Assembly (NCBI GenBank): GCA_048520025.1
Contig: DBFZTP010000081.1
Coordinates: 1 to 26,277 of the forward strand
Length of the DNA stretch: 26,277 bases
Origin: Aphodousia sp048520025
GTDB taxonomy: Bacteria; Pseudomonadota; Gammaproteobacteria; Burkholderiales; Burkholderiaceae_F
Direction: 5' to 3'
Program-made: the position numbers and the translations under genes
The notes under the pieces: generated by a model
The model's input: only the letters and a program-made list of their open reading frames with translations
Database searches by the model: none
What the model was told of the DNA's origin: nothing
Shown: positions 16,865 to 23,172 of the stretch, piece after piece
Layout of the letters: each line of letters opens with the position of its first letter
How positions within the stretch are numbered: position 1 is the stretch's first letter

Positions 16865-17209
16865 ATGCGCAAGTATGAATATACCGAACGCCAAACCATG
16901 GCCATGTTGGGCCGTCGTGGCTTCTTGAAAGTCACCGGTGTCACGGCTTTGGCAATTGGCATCACGGGCTACGCCGTTGTTGACCTCCTCCAACGTCGCA
17001 CCGATGTTATTAAGGCTCGTCAACGCGGTCTTTATAAAGACGACAAGTTGTGTCAAGAACAAAACTTGACCAACTCTCACCAAAACCCGTCTGTCATGCG
17101 TTTCTACGCTGATATGCACACGGAGCCGGTCGAAGGTCTTGCACACGACTTATTGCATACGTCCTACTACCCGCGCTCTCAATTGGCAATTTTGCGAGGT
17201 GAACACTAA
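16865..17209 (+). CDS. hydB: [FeFe]-hydrogenase small subunit HydB with Tat signal
   Basis: Small subunit that wraps the catalytic subunit in periplasmic [FeFe]-hydrogenases and supplies the Tat signal for both. The 114-residue product begins with a twin-arginine motif, GRRGFLKVTG (residues 16-25), then a hydrophobic segment (VTALAIGITGYAVVDLL). The mature part contains NPSVMRFYADMHTEPVEGLAHDLLHTSYYPR, which follows the Desulfovibrio small-subunit pattern (SHDLLHTHW). No clean AxA cleavage site is seen; GYA near residue 37 is the best candidate, so the segment could stay as a membrane anchor. It lies 17 bp after hydA, has a GGAGA ribosome site, and overlaps the cytochrome start by one base (TAATG), which suggests translational coupling. 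Confidence 0.93.
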   Translation: MRKYEYTERQTMAMLGRRGFLKVTGVTALAIGITGYAVVDLLQRRTDVIKARQRGLYKDDKLCQEQNLTNSHQNPSVMRFYADMHTEPVEGLAHDLLHTSYYPRSQLAILRGEH

Positions 17210-17877
17210 TGGCTGAACGTATCTTACGATTCCACACCGCTGATAAGGTGTTCCACGGCGTTAACGCTATCACGTGGTTTGCCTTGCTCTTTACGGGTGC
17301 TGTGGCTTATTTCTGCGACTTGTCTGACGAAACGATCAACAATCTCATGATCTGGCACGTTGGTATCGCAGTTGTTTACACCTTTAACCTTCTTGGTTTC
17401 TTGGTGTTTGCTCCCCATCGCTTCGCTGCGTTGTTGAACGCTTTGTTGACCTGGGACATGGACACGATCAAGTGGTTCCGCAACTTCGGTGGCTACCCGC
17501 GTCGTTTCTTTGGTATCCCGTTCGGTCCGGTGGAAGTTCCGCCGCAAGGTCGTTACAACGGCGGCCAAAAGATGAGCTACCTCATCTTCATCTTCATGAT
17601 GTACGCTTTGGCCGTTACCGGTTGGTTGCTCTTTTACTTCGCTCCGGCGATTCCGAAGAACGCCTTCTGGTGGATGTACATGTTCCATGTTTGGGGTTCC
17701 ATCATCTGCTCTTTGATGGTTGTTGGTGCTCACATCCCGCTCGCCTTGCTCTCTTGGGAACACTTCAAGGGCATCTGGGGCTTGGGCGAAGGCACGATCT
17801 CTTACGAGGCTGCCGAACACCACTCTCCGAAGTGGCTTGCTAAAGACGTTATTCAAACGAACCTCGAAAAGCGTTAA
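17209..17877 (+). CDS. Cytochrome b membrane subunit, formate-dehydrogenase-gamma-like
   Basis: Integral membrane di-heme b subunit expected to pass electrons between the periplasmic hydrogenase and the quinone pool. The 222-residue product has four hydrophobic segments. Candidate heme ligands are His16, His50 and the pair His160/His175 (FHVWGSIICSLMVVGAHIPL), with the same helix spacing as FdnI/FdoI. PQGRYNGGQKM in the loop between segments 2 and 3 matches the YNxxQK signature of the formate dehydrogenase gamma family rather than HyaC. It is third in hydA-hydB-cyb and is followed by a terminator. Shewanella hyd operons carry an FdhC-like gene in the same place, as I recall. There is no separate iron-sulfur beta subunit, so HydA's own ferredoxin domain probably faces this protein. 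Confidence 0.92.
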   Translation: MAERILRFHTADKVFHGVNAITWFALLFTGAVAYFCDLSDETINNLMIWHVGIAVVYTFNLLGFLVFAPHRFAALLNALLTWDMDTIKWFRNFGGYPRRFFGIPFGPVEVPPQGRYNGGQKMSYLIFIFMMYALAVTGWLLFYFAPAIPKNAFWWMYMFHVWGSIICSLMVVGAHIPLALLSWEHFKGIWGLGEGTISYEAAEHHSPKWLAKDVIQTNLEKR

Positions 17878-17913
17878 TTTATACGAAAGTTACGTTTGAG
17901 TAATCTCTAAAAC

Positions 17914-17951
17914 AAAAGGGATTCGCTATGATATGGCGAGTCCCTTTTTAT
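17914..17951 (+). terminator. Rho-independent terminator between the hydrogenase genes and hydF
   Basis: AAAAGGGATTCGC (17914-17926) pairs with GCGAGTCCCTTTT (17936-17948), 13 bp with one wobble, around a 9-nt loop and followed by T/A-rich sequence. It ends about 15 bp before the hydF ATG. The loop contains TATGAT (17927-17932), a possible -10 for a separate hydF promoter, although no good -35 sits at 17-18 bp. Leak-through or that promoter must feed hydFE. Confidence 0.85.
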
Positions 17952-17966
17952 TTATTAGGTAAAAAA

Positions 17967-19211
17967 ATGGCAACCAGTCGCTTAGAAACACCAAAAGGCT
18001 TAAGACTGCACTTTGGACTTTTTGGCAAGCGCAATGCTGGGAAATCCTCCCTTATTAATGCATTGGCCAATCAAAACATCTCCATCGTGAGTTCCGTCGC
18101 CGGTACAACCACAGACCCTGTTGAGAAGGCTTTTGAGCTTCACCCTATCGGTCCGGTCGTTTTCATGGATACCGCAGGTATTGATGACGTGGGCGACCTT
18201 GGTCAGGCACGTATCGAAAAAAGCCTCTCTGTTTTGGAATGGATGGACATTGCCATTGTTGTTTGTGAAGTGGGTACGTGGGGAGAACACGAAGAAAGTA
18301 TCCTCAAAATCACCACACAAAACGGTACACCTACGATTGTGGTCATCAACAAAATCGACTCCCAATCGCCCGATGAAGAATTCCTGGCTTCAATGAAAAA
18401 GCGTGGACTCAAGGTAGTCTGTACGAGCGCTATGAATCGCACGGGTATTGACGAGTTACGCGATACCATTATCCAAACAGTATTGGATCAAACAGAACCC
18501 GATCGCCCCTTGATGGGCGGCATTGTGCATCCTGGCGATACTGTGGTACTCGTGACGCCGATTGACACCGGCGCCCCGAAAGGTCGTTTGATTTTGCCCC
18601 AAGTTCAAGCCATCCGCGAGCTCTTAGACGGCGGCGCAAAGTGTATCGTTATCAAGGAAGATCGCATTCAAGAAACCTTAGCAGAATTGAAAAAAGCCCC
18701 TGACTTAGTTATTACTGACAGTCAGGTCGTTCAGCGTGTCGTCAGAGAGGTTCCAGAACCTATTCCGGTGACAACATTCTCGATTCAAATGGCCTACGCC
18801 AAGAGTGACTTATTAGAAATGGCCTTGGGCGCTGCCGCTTTAAGTCGTTTGCAATCCGGTGATCGTGTTTTAATTGCTGAAACCTGCTCGCACCACCCGC
18901 TCAAAGACGATATTGGTCGCGTCAAAATCCCCAATTGGTTGAGAAAGAAATTTGGTGAAGACCTTCAAATTGACATCGCCGTTGGCAAAGACTTACCCAC
19001 TGATTTAACACCCTACAAAGTGATTATTCAGTGTGGTGGTTGTATTGTTACTCGCCGCCATATGCTTGCCCGCCTCAGAGCTGCGCGTGCTCAAGGCGTA
19101 CCAATGACCAATTACGGGGTTGCGATTTCTTTGCTTCAAGGTGTCTTACCTCGAGCACTAGCCTGCCACCCCGATGCCAAGGCAATTTTTGATAAAGCAG
19201 TTAACTCTTAA
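17967..19211 (+). CDS. hydF: [FeFe]-hydrogenase maturation GTPase HydF
   Basis: Scaffold that receives the 2Fe subcluster built by HydE and HydG and loads it into apo-HydA. The 414-residue product has an N-terminal GTPase domain: Walker A GKRNAGKSS, DTAGIDD (G3) and NKIDS (G4). A dimerisation region follows, then the C-terminal cluster domain with Cys307-x-His309 and, 45 residues later, Gln355-Cys356-Gly-Gly-Cys359. The family motif is CxHx(44-53)HCxxC, so the second His is replaced by Gln. ATG 17967 is preceded by TTAGGTAAAAAA and starts MATSRLETPKGLR. An earlier in-frame ATG (17928) lies inside the terminator loop and is rejected. hydE follows after 9 bp. Codon use is mixed, unlike the strongly biased hydA. 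Confidence 0.95.
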   Translation: MATSRLETPKGLRLHFGLFGKRNAGKSSLINALANQNISIVSSVAGTTTDPVEKAFELHPIGPVVFMDTAGIDDVGDLGQARIEKSLSVLEWMDIAIVVCEVGTWGEHEESILKITTQNGTPTIVVINKIDSQSPDEEFLASMKKRGLKVVCTSAMNRTGIDELRDTIIQTVLDQTEPDRPLMGGIVHPGDTVVLVTPIDTGAPKGRLILPQVQAIRELLDGGAKCIVIKEDRIQETLAELKKAPDLVITDSQVVQRVVREVPEPIPVTTFSIQMAYAKSDLLEMALGAAALSRLQSGDRVLIAETCSHHPLKDDIGRVKIPNWLRKKFGEDLQIDIAVGKDLPTDLTPYKVIIQCGGCIVTRRHMLARLRAARAQGVPMTNYGVAISLLQGVLPRALACHPDAKAIFDKAVNS

Positions 19212-19220
19212 AGACGAAAA

Positions 19221-20348
19221 ATGAAAAGCATTCAATCCCTTGTCGAACAAACGCAATTTAGCGATGAAGATATCGTCCGACTTCTTGCTATTGAGTCTGA
19301 CGAAGACGCTGAAATTCTTCGCCAAGCCGCTTACGCTCGTACGACAGAGCATTTAGGCAATCAGGTTTACTATCGTGGCTTAATTGAGTTCTCTAACATC
19401 TGTACTCTCAATTGCCGCTATTGTGGCATCCGCAAATCTAACCACAACGTCGATCGCTACGAATTAACTCATGATCAAGTTGTCGAAGCGGCTATTTGGG
19501 CAGCCAACAACCATTACGGTTCGATCTGCTTGCAAGCCGGTGAACGACGAGACCCGAAATTCGTGCAATTTATCTCTAACGTTTTAAGAGAAATCCACGA
19601 GAAAACCGTCAGTGACGATCTGCCTCACGGTTTAGGCATTACGCTCTCATTGGGCGAACAATCATTAGAAGTTTATAAAGAATGGGCCCAAGCCAGTGGC
19701 AACCCTATGGGCTTGCGCTATTTGTTGCGCTTTGAATCCTCAAATCCTGATTTATTTAATCACCTGCACTACTGCCCAGGTAAATACGAAAAGGGATTGG
19801 AGCGTCGCTACGCCGCCCTTGCTCGCTTACGTGAAGCCGGTTATCAGGTGGGTTCAGGCGTCATGATTGGCTTACCGGGTCAAACCTTAGAAGATCTCTG
19901 CCAAGATATTCGTACGTTCCAAAAACTCGACTTAGATATGATTGGCATGGGCCCCTACATTACTAGCGAAGGCGCAGATATGTTGGGTGAAGGCATGATG
20001 GAGAAAAAGGCTCTCATGCGATTGGCGCTAAACATGATTGCCACCACCCGCTTGGTGATTCCTGATGTCAACATGGCGGCTGCCACAGCCTTACACGCTC
20101 TTGAAGAAAATGGTCGCGAAAAAGGTATCTTGCACGGGTGCAACGTTATCATGCCCAACATTACACCTCGCATTGTCCGCAAGAACTATCAGCTCTATGC
20201 CAATAAGCCCTTCATTGAACAAGAGCCCAGTGACACCAATCACATCCTGCAGGCCAGTATCGAACGCACCGGGCGCTCAGTCGGGTTAAACATTCTCGGC
20301 AGTTCCAATCACTGGAAAAAACGTACTCAAAATCTTGAAGACATCTAA
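19221..20348 (+). CDS. hydE: [FeFe]-hydrogenase maturase HydE (radical SAM)
   Basis: Radical SAM enzyme that takes part in making the dithiomethylamine-bridged diiron precursor of the H-cluster. The 375-residue product has the cluster motif CTLNCRYC (Cys61, Cys65, Cys68) in YRGLIEFSNICTLNCRYCGIR, LQAGERRDPKF, LSLGEQSLEVYKEW, HYLLRFESSNPDLF-type text (here YLLRFESSNPDLFNHLHYCPG) and VGSGVMIGLPGQTLEDLCQDI. All of this is characteristic of HydE rather than BioB or HydG. It follows hydF by 9 bp and ends with a strong terminator, so hydFE is a two-gene unit. HydG, the tyrosine lyase that makes CO and cyanide ligands, is not found after it or anywhere else in the window. Confidence 0.95.
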   Translation: MKSIQSLVEQTQFSDEDIVRLLAIESDEDAEILRQAAYARTTEHLGNQVYYRGLIEFSNICTLNCRYCGIRKSNHNVDRYELTHDQVVEAAIWAANNHYGSICLQAGERRDPKFVQFISNVLREIHEKTVSDDLPHGLGITLSLGEQSLEVYKEWAQASGNPMGLRYLLRFESSNPDLFNHLHYCPGKYEKGLERRYAALARLREAGYQVGSGVMIGLPGQTLEDLCQDIRTFQKLDLDMIGMGPYITSEGADMLGEGMMEKKALMRLALNMIATTRLVIPDVNMAAATALHALEENGREKGILHGCNVIMPNITPRIVRKNYQLYANKPFIEQEPSDTNHILQASIERTGRSVGLNILGSSNHWKKRTQNLEDI

Positions 20349-20350
20349 GC

Positions 20351-20379
20351 AAAATGGGTTTCAATCGAAACCCATTTTT
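20351..20379 (+). terminator. Rho-independent terminator after hydE
   Basis: AAAATGGGTTTC (20351-20362) pairs perfectly with GAAACCCATTTT (20367-20378) around a 4-nt AATC loop and ends in a T-run. It closes the hydrogenase locus. Confidence 0.92.
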
Positions 20380-20517
20380 GTTTCTCACTCTGTCTTCGTT
20401 ACACAACGTATTTTTTTGTTAAAAAGACTCTCCAGCAGAATTAGGCAAAAATTGGGGAACTTTCAACCATTATGCAACCGATTGATTTCCTAAGATTATT
20501 CAAACAAGGAGATCATT

Positions 20518-20679
20518 ATGAAGAAAGTTCTTTTGCCTACTGCCTTACTGATCGCCACCCTGAGTACGGCCAATGCGGCTCCCATCGCAATGCAACTCAT
20601 TGACGAAGGTGAGTTCACAATGGGTAGTCCCACGAACGAAGCCAATCGCCGGCGGACGTTCTTTGTCAACAGACATTGA
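20518..20679 (+). pseudogene. 5' remnant of a secreted FGE-sulfatase (SUMF1)-like gene
   Basis: A 53-codon frame starts with a strong ribosome site (AAGGAG, 7 nt before the ATG) and a signal peptide (MKKVLLPTALLIATLSTANA). It continues with MQLIDEGEFTMGSPTNEANR, which closely resembles the first motif (GxFxMGS, followed by an E/R-rich stretch) of formylglycine-generating-enzyme/SUMF1 domains, usually 250 residues or more. Right after that motif it changes to unrelated codons (RRTFFVNRH) and stops. The rest of the domain is missing, so it appears to be a truncated gene whose start signals are intact. The stretch before it (20381-20517) shows no gene. Confidence 0.6.
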
Positions 20680-20704
20680 CACGTGGTTAGCCAATAACCT
20701 TTAA
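20648..20704 (+). pseudogene. Probable 3' remnant of a flavodoxin-like gene
   Basis: In the frame shifted by one from the SUMF1 remnant, codons read AGGRSLSTDIDTWLANNL and stop at 20702-20704, 17 bp before the DUF4405 gene. A G..S...DIxxWL ending is how many exported flavodoxins of this neighbourhood type finish; the intact flavodoxin further along ends with a similar ARIEAW pattern. The fragment is short, so identity is tentative. Its join to the SUMF1 remnant near 20647-20655 suggests a deletion that removed the middle of both genes. Confidence 0.4.
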
Positions 20705-20721
20705 CTTTTCAGGTCAACACC

Positions 20722-21396
20722 ATGACAAACAAGCACAGAACGACATTTAATATCTGTTTAGTTTTCTGCTTTATTCTGTCAATGGGAGCCCACTTCACCG
20801 GTATCCTTTGGCACGAGGTTATCGGTGCAGTGGCGATGACGTTATCAATCTTGCATCTTTACCGAAATCACGCTTGGTATTTCGCCTCGTTACGGGGGCA
20901 CTATAGCTGGAGACGGTGGGCCTCGACTTTTACAAATGCACTTCTTCTCATCGATCTTGCTGTGCTATTGGGAACATCGATCCCACTTTCTCACTACATT
21001 TTTGCGTGTTTGCCTTTACCCTTTGAATCCAGTTTTCAAATGAGATCCTTTCACAGTTTGGCGGCATATTGGCTCATTGCCCTCATGGGATTGCATCTTG
21101 GACTGCACTTTGAGTCTTTGAAGTCGACTGCATTCAAATACATTGGAAATACTCGATGCGCGACTCTTTTTGGTTGGACTGTGGCCGTGCTTGGTATTGC
21201 CTGTTGGGTAGACAGAGAAATGTTTAATAAACTCTTCCTTGGCTACTCCTTTGATTCCTGGGATCCCAGCAGACCGCTTATTTTCCTGTTTGCGTCTTAT
21301 TTAATGATTGCGTGCGGCATTGCCATCGTCACCCATGGAATCATTCTTTTCTGCAAACCAAAAGATTCTTTATGCTCAAAATCTTCTGGTTTTTAG
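20722..21396 (+). CDS. DUF4405-like membrane protein (putative b-type cytochrome)
   Basis: A 224-residue integral membrane protein with about six hydrophobic segments. The first part reads ILWHEVIGAVAMTLSILHLYRNHAWY, matching the HExxG...H...N..W pattern of the DUF4405/flavinylation-associated cytochrome family. His31 and His45 are possible heme ligands, and a second set occurs in FHSLAAYWLIALMGLHLGLHFE. Such genes commonly sit next to exported flavodoxins, and the preceding remnant fits that habit. The role is probably transmembrane electron transfer from quinol or menaquinol, but no substrate can be named. The start ATG has a modest CAGGTC ribosome site. The gene converges on the SDR gene 65 bp downstream, where I see no terminator. 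Confidence 0.65.
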   Translation: MTNKHRTTFNICLVFCFILSMGAHFTGILWHEVIGAVAMTLSILHLYRNHAWYFASLRGHYSWRRWASTFTNALLLIDLAVLLGTSIPLSHYIFACLPLPFESSFQMRSFHSLAAYWLIALMGLHLGLHFESLKSTAFKYIGNTRCATLFGWTVAVLGIACWVDREMFNKLFLGYSFDSWDPSRPLIFLFASYLMIACGIAIVTHGIILFCKPKDSLCSKSSGF

Positions 21397-21461
21397 TTGA
21401 TATCAACCAACGCTTATGCAACTCTCAGATTAAAAAGAAAGCGTATAGCGAAGGCATGACC

Positions 21462-22292
21462 TTATTCAATATCAGTAGATCGTGCAACTTCCGTTTGAGT
21501 TCGAAAATCCTTCAGTCTATTCTCTAACATCTCAATCGTTGCTGCGAGTGCTTGCGAACCCAGTACAAGTCGCAATGGCGCCTGAGGCATATTCACAGTT
21601 TCAATAATTCGAGCCGCCATTTTTTGAGGATCTCCAACCGCAAGGCCATTATTTTTATCGAGCATTTTTAAAAATGCATGAGTCGGCGTTCCTTCGTAAG
21701 CCTTTGTTAACTGCGCTACATGGGCACTACGGTAACGACAATCCGTACGTGCTCCGCCGGGTTCAACAATTGTCATACCAATACCAAAGGGCGCCACCTC
21801 TTGAGCAACAGATTCACAAAAACCCTCAATCCCAAACTTGGAAGCGTGATAAAGCGAGTTACCCGGGTAAGCAACTTGTCCCCCATAACTAGAAATCTGA
21901 ATAATTCTTCCAAAACCTTGTTTTCGGAAATGAGGAATTGCAAAACGGATAAGGTCAATTGAACCAACAAGATTTGTAGCGAGCACGGCATCAACATCTG
22001 AATCAGAAACTTCTTCAGCAGCACCAAATAAACCATAACCCGCATTACTAATCAAAACATCGATTTTATGACCTCCAAAAGAAGTGTCTATAAGAGCACG
22101 CAAAGTCTCACGATTACGAACATCCAATACATGAACGTCCAGTTTCTTTCCGTACTCTTTTTGCAAATCTTCTACCGCCTCTAAACGACGTACGGTACCA
22201 ATAACATTCTGACCAGAAGCTAGAAGTTGTTCAGTAAGACAACGGCCAAAACCACTAGAAATGCCAGTAATAAGCCAAGTGCGAGTCATCAT
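21462..22292 (-). CDS. Short-chain dehydrogenase/reductase (SDR)
   Basis: Classical SDR oxidoreductase of unknown substrate. The 276-residue product has the cofactor loop TGISSGFG (9-16), NAGYG (83-87) and the catalytic Ser135, Tyr148 and Lys152 in SSYGGQ...YHASK. VRR at 34-36, after the second strand, suggests NADPH over NADH. PGGARTD after the active site matches the family. Two adjacent ATGs (22292 and 22289) follow an AGGAAG ribosome site; either works. It lies 50 bp downstream of the flavodoxin gene on the same strand, so the two are probably cotranscribed. Close relatives are often annotated only as oxidoreductases, and nothing here fixes the substrate. Confidence 0.9.
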   Translation of the reverse strand: MMTRTWLITGISSGFGRCLTEQLLASGQNVIGTVRRLEAVEDLQKEYGKKLDVHVLDVRNRETLRALIDTSFGGHKIDVLISNAGYGLFGAAEEVSDSDVDAVLATNLVGSIDLIRFAIPHFRKQGFGRIIQISSYGGQVAYPGNSLYHASKFGIEGFCESVAQEVAPFGIGMTIVEPGGARTDCRYRSAHVAQLTKAYEGTPTHAFLKMLDKNNGLAVGDPQKMAARIIETVNMPQAPLRLVLGSQALAATIEMLENRLKDFRTQTEVARSTDIE

Positions 22293-22342
22293 TTTTTCTT
22301 CCTATAAACAAATATCAGGGATTCTTACTCAATGAGCCATTT

Positions 22343-22975
22343 TTATTTGAGAACCTTCGTTGCCCATGCCTCAATTCGAGCTCTCGAGTTCGACACCTCT
22401 GTTCCTGTAATGGCCAAGGTTTCAAGAAATGTAGCTTTGGGATGTGCGGCTTTTAATTGTTGAATACTTGACCCAAATCCACTTCCGGCGTGCGTGCAAA
22501 ATTGAACAACTTTCTTGCCCGAGAGATCGACCTTGTCGAGAAAACTGCTCACCGCTGGAGGCACTTGTGACCACCAAATGGGATGGCCGAGAAAAATAAT
22601 GTCGTACTTTGAAATATCCGGCATCGCCCCTAAAAGCTCCGGCTTAACTCCGCGAGATATTTCACTTTCCGCAACCCTTGTCGTCTCACGATAGTTGCTT
22701 GGATAAGCATTAACGGTTTGAATTTCATACAGATCCCCATGACTCACATCGGCAATATATTGAGCCATTCGAGCGGTATGACCAATAGCGAGGTTTTGAA
22801 CGCCACCGGGCGCATAGTTTTCCCCTTTACGAGAGTAATACACAATCAAAATGCGCGATGAGGAATCGCTTGGAGCACTTTGAGCAGTTTGCGCCAAACC
22901 AGTACTCGATGCATGTAAAAGAGCGGCTGAAGAAGCCCCGGTAGCTGCCATATGCAAAAAATTTCGTCGCTTCAT
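22343..22975 (-). CDS. Tat-exported flavodoxin-family protein
   Basis: FMN-binding redox protein predicted to work in the periplasm. Starting at ATG 22975, which has a TTGGAG ribosome site, the 210-residue product begins MKRRNFLHMAATG, a twin-arginine signal with a hydrophobic stretch and a small-residue end near GLAQTAQ. The mature part has ILIVYYSRKGENYAPGGVQNLAIGHTARMAQYIAD (phosphate loop region), YDIIFLGHPIWWSQVPPAVSSFL and a THAGSGFGSSIQQLK segment, typical of long exported flavodoxins. An earlier in-frame ATG (23047) would add 24 residues before the Tat motif and is rejected. It is followed by the SDR gene on the same strand. The redox partner is unknown; the nearby DUF4405 membrane protein is a candidate. 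Confidence 0.88.
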   Translation of the reverse strand: MKRRNFLHMAATGASSAALLHASSTGLAQTAQSAPSDSSSRILIVYYSRKGENYAPGGVQNLAIGHTARMAQYIADVSHGDLYEIQTVNAYPSNYRETTRVAESEISRGVKPELLGAMPDISKYDIIFLGHPIWWSQVPPAVSSFLDKVDLSGKKVVQFCTHAGSGFGSSIQQLKAAHPKATFLETLAITGTEVSNSRARIEAWATKVLK

Positions 22976-23110
22976 TTTCAATCTCCAAGAAATTAACCAA
23001 AATTTTTTTATCTTTGATGAACATCGTAGCAAAGCGACTTTTTTCAAAATTGATCAATCCTATTTTTTAATTGATCAAAACTCTCCCCCTAACTCCATGT
23101 TTTTAATAAC

Positions 23111-23149
23111 AAAAAAAACTCCCCTCCTCCATGAACAGGAAGAAGGGAG
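23111..23149 (-). terminator. Rho-independent terminator after prfC
   Basis: On the minus strand CTCCCTTCTTCC pairs with GGAGGAGGGGAG (plus positions 23138-23149 and 23119-23130). This gives 12 bp including two G-T wobbles around a 7-nt loop, followed by eight T. It lies just after the prfC stop. Confidence 0.9.
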
Positions 23150-23172
23150 CTTTCGCATTCAAAGACTTTTTC

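Noticed and set aside
17928..17966. Longer N-terminus for HydF (MIWRVPFYLLGKK...)
   Set aside because: Its ATG sits in the loop of a terminator hairpin and the added residues are unlike HydF; ATG 17967 has a ribosome site.
21312..21527. Small frame overlapping the end of the DUF4405 gene and the SDR 3' end
   Set aside because: Overlaps two supported genes, has no ribosome site, and its peptide shows no domain.
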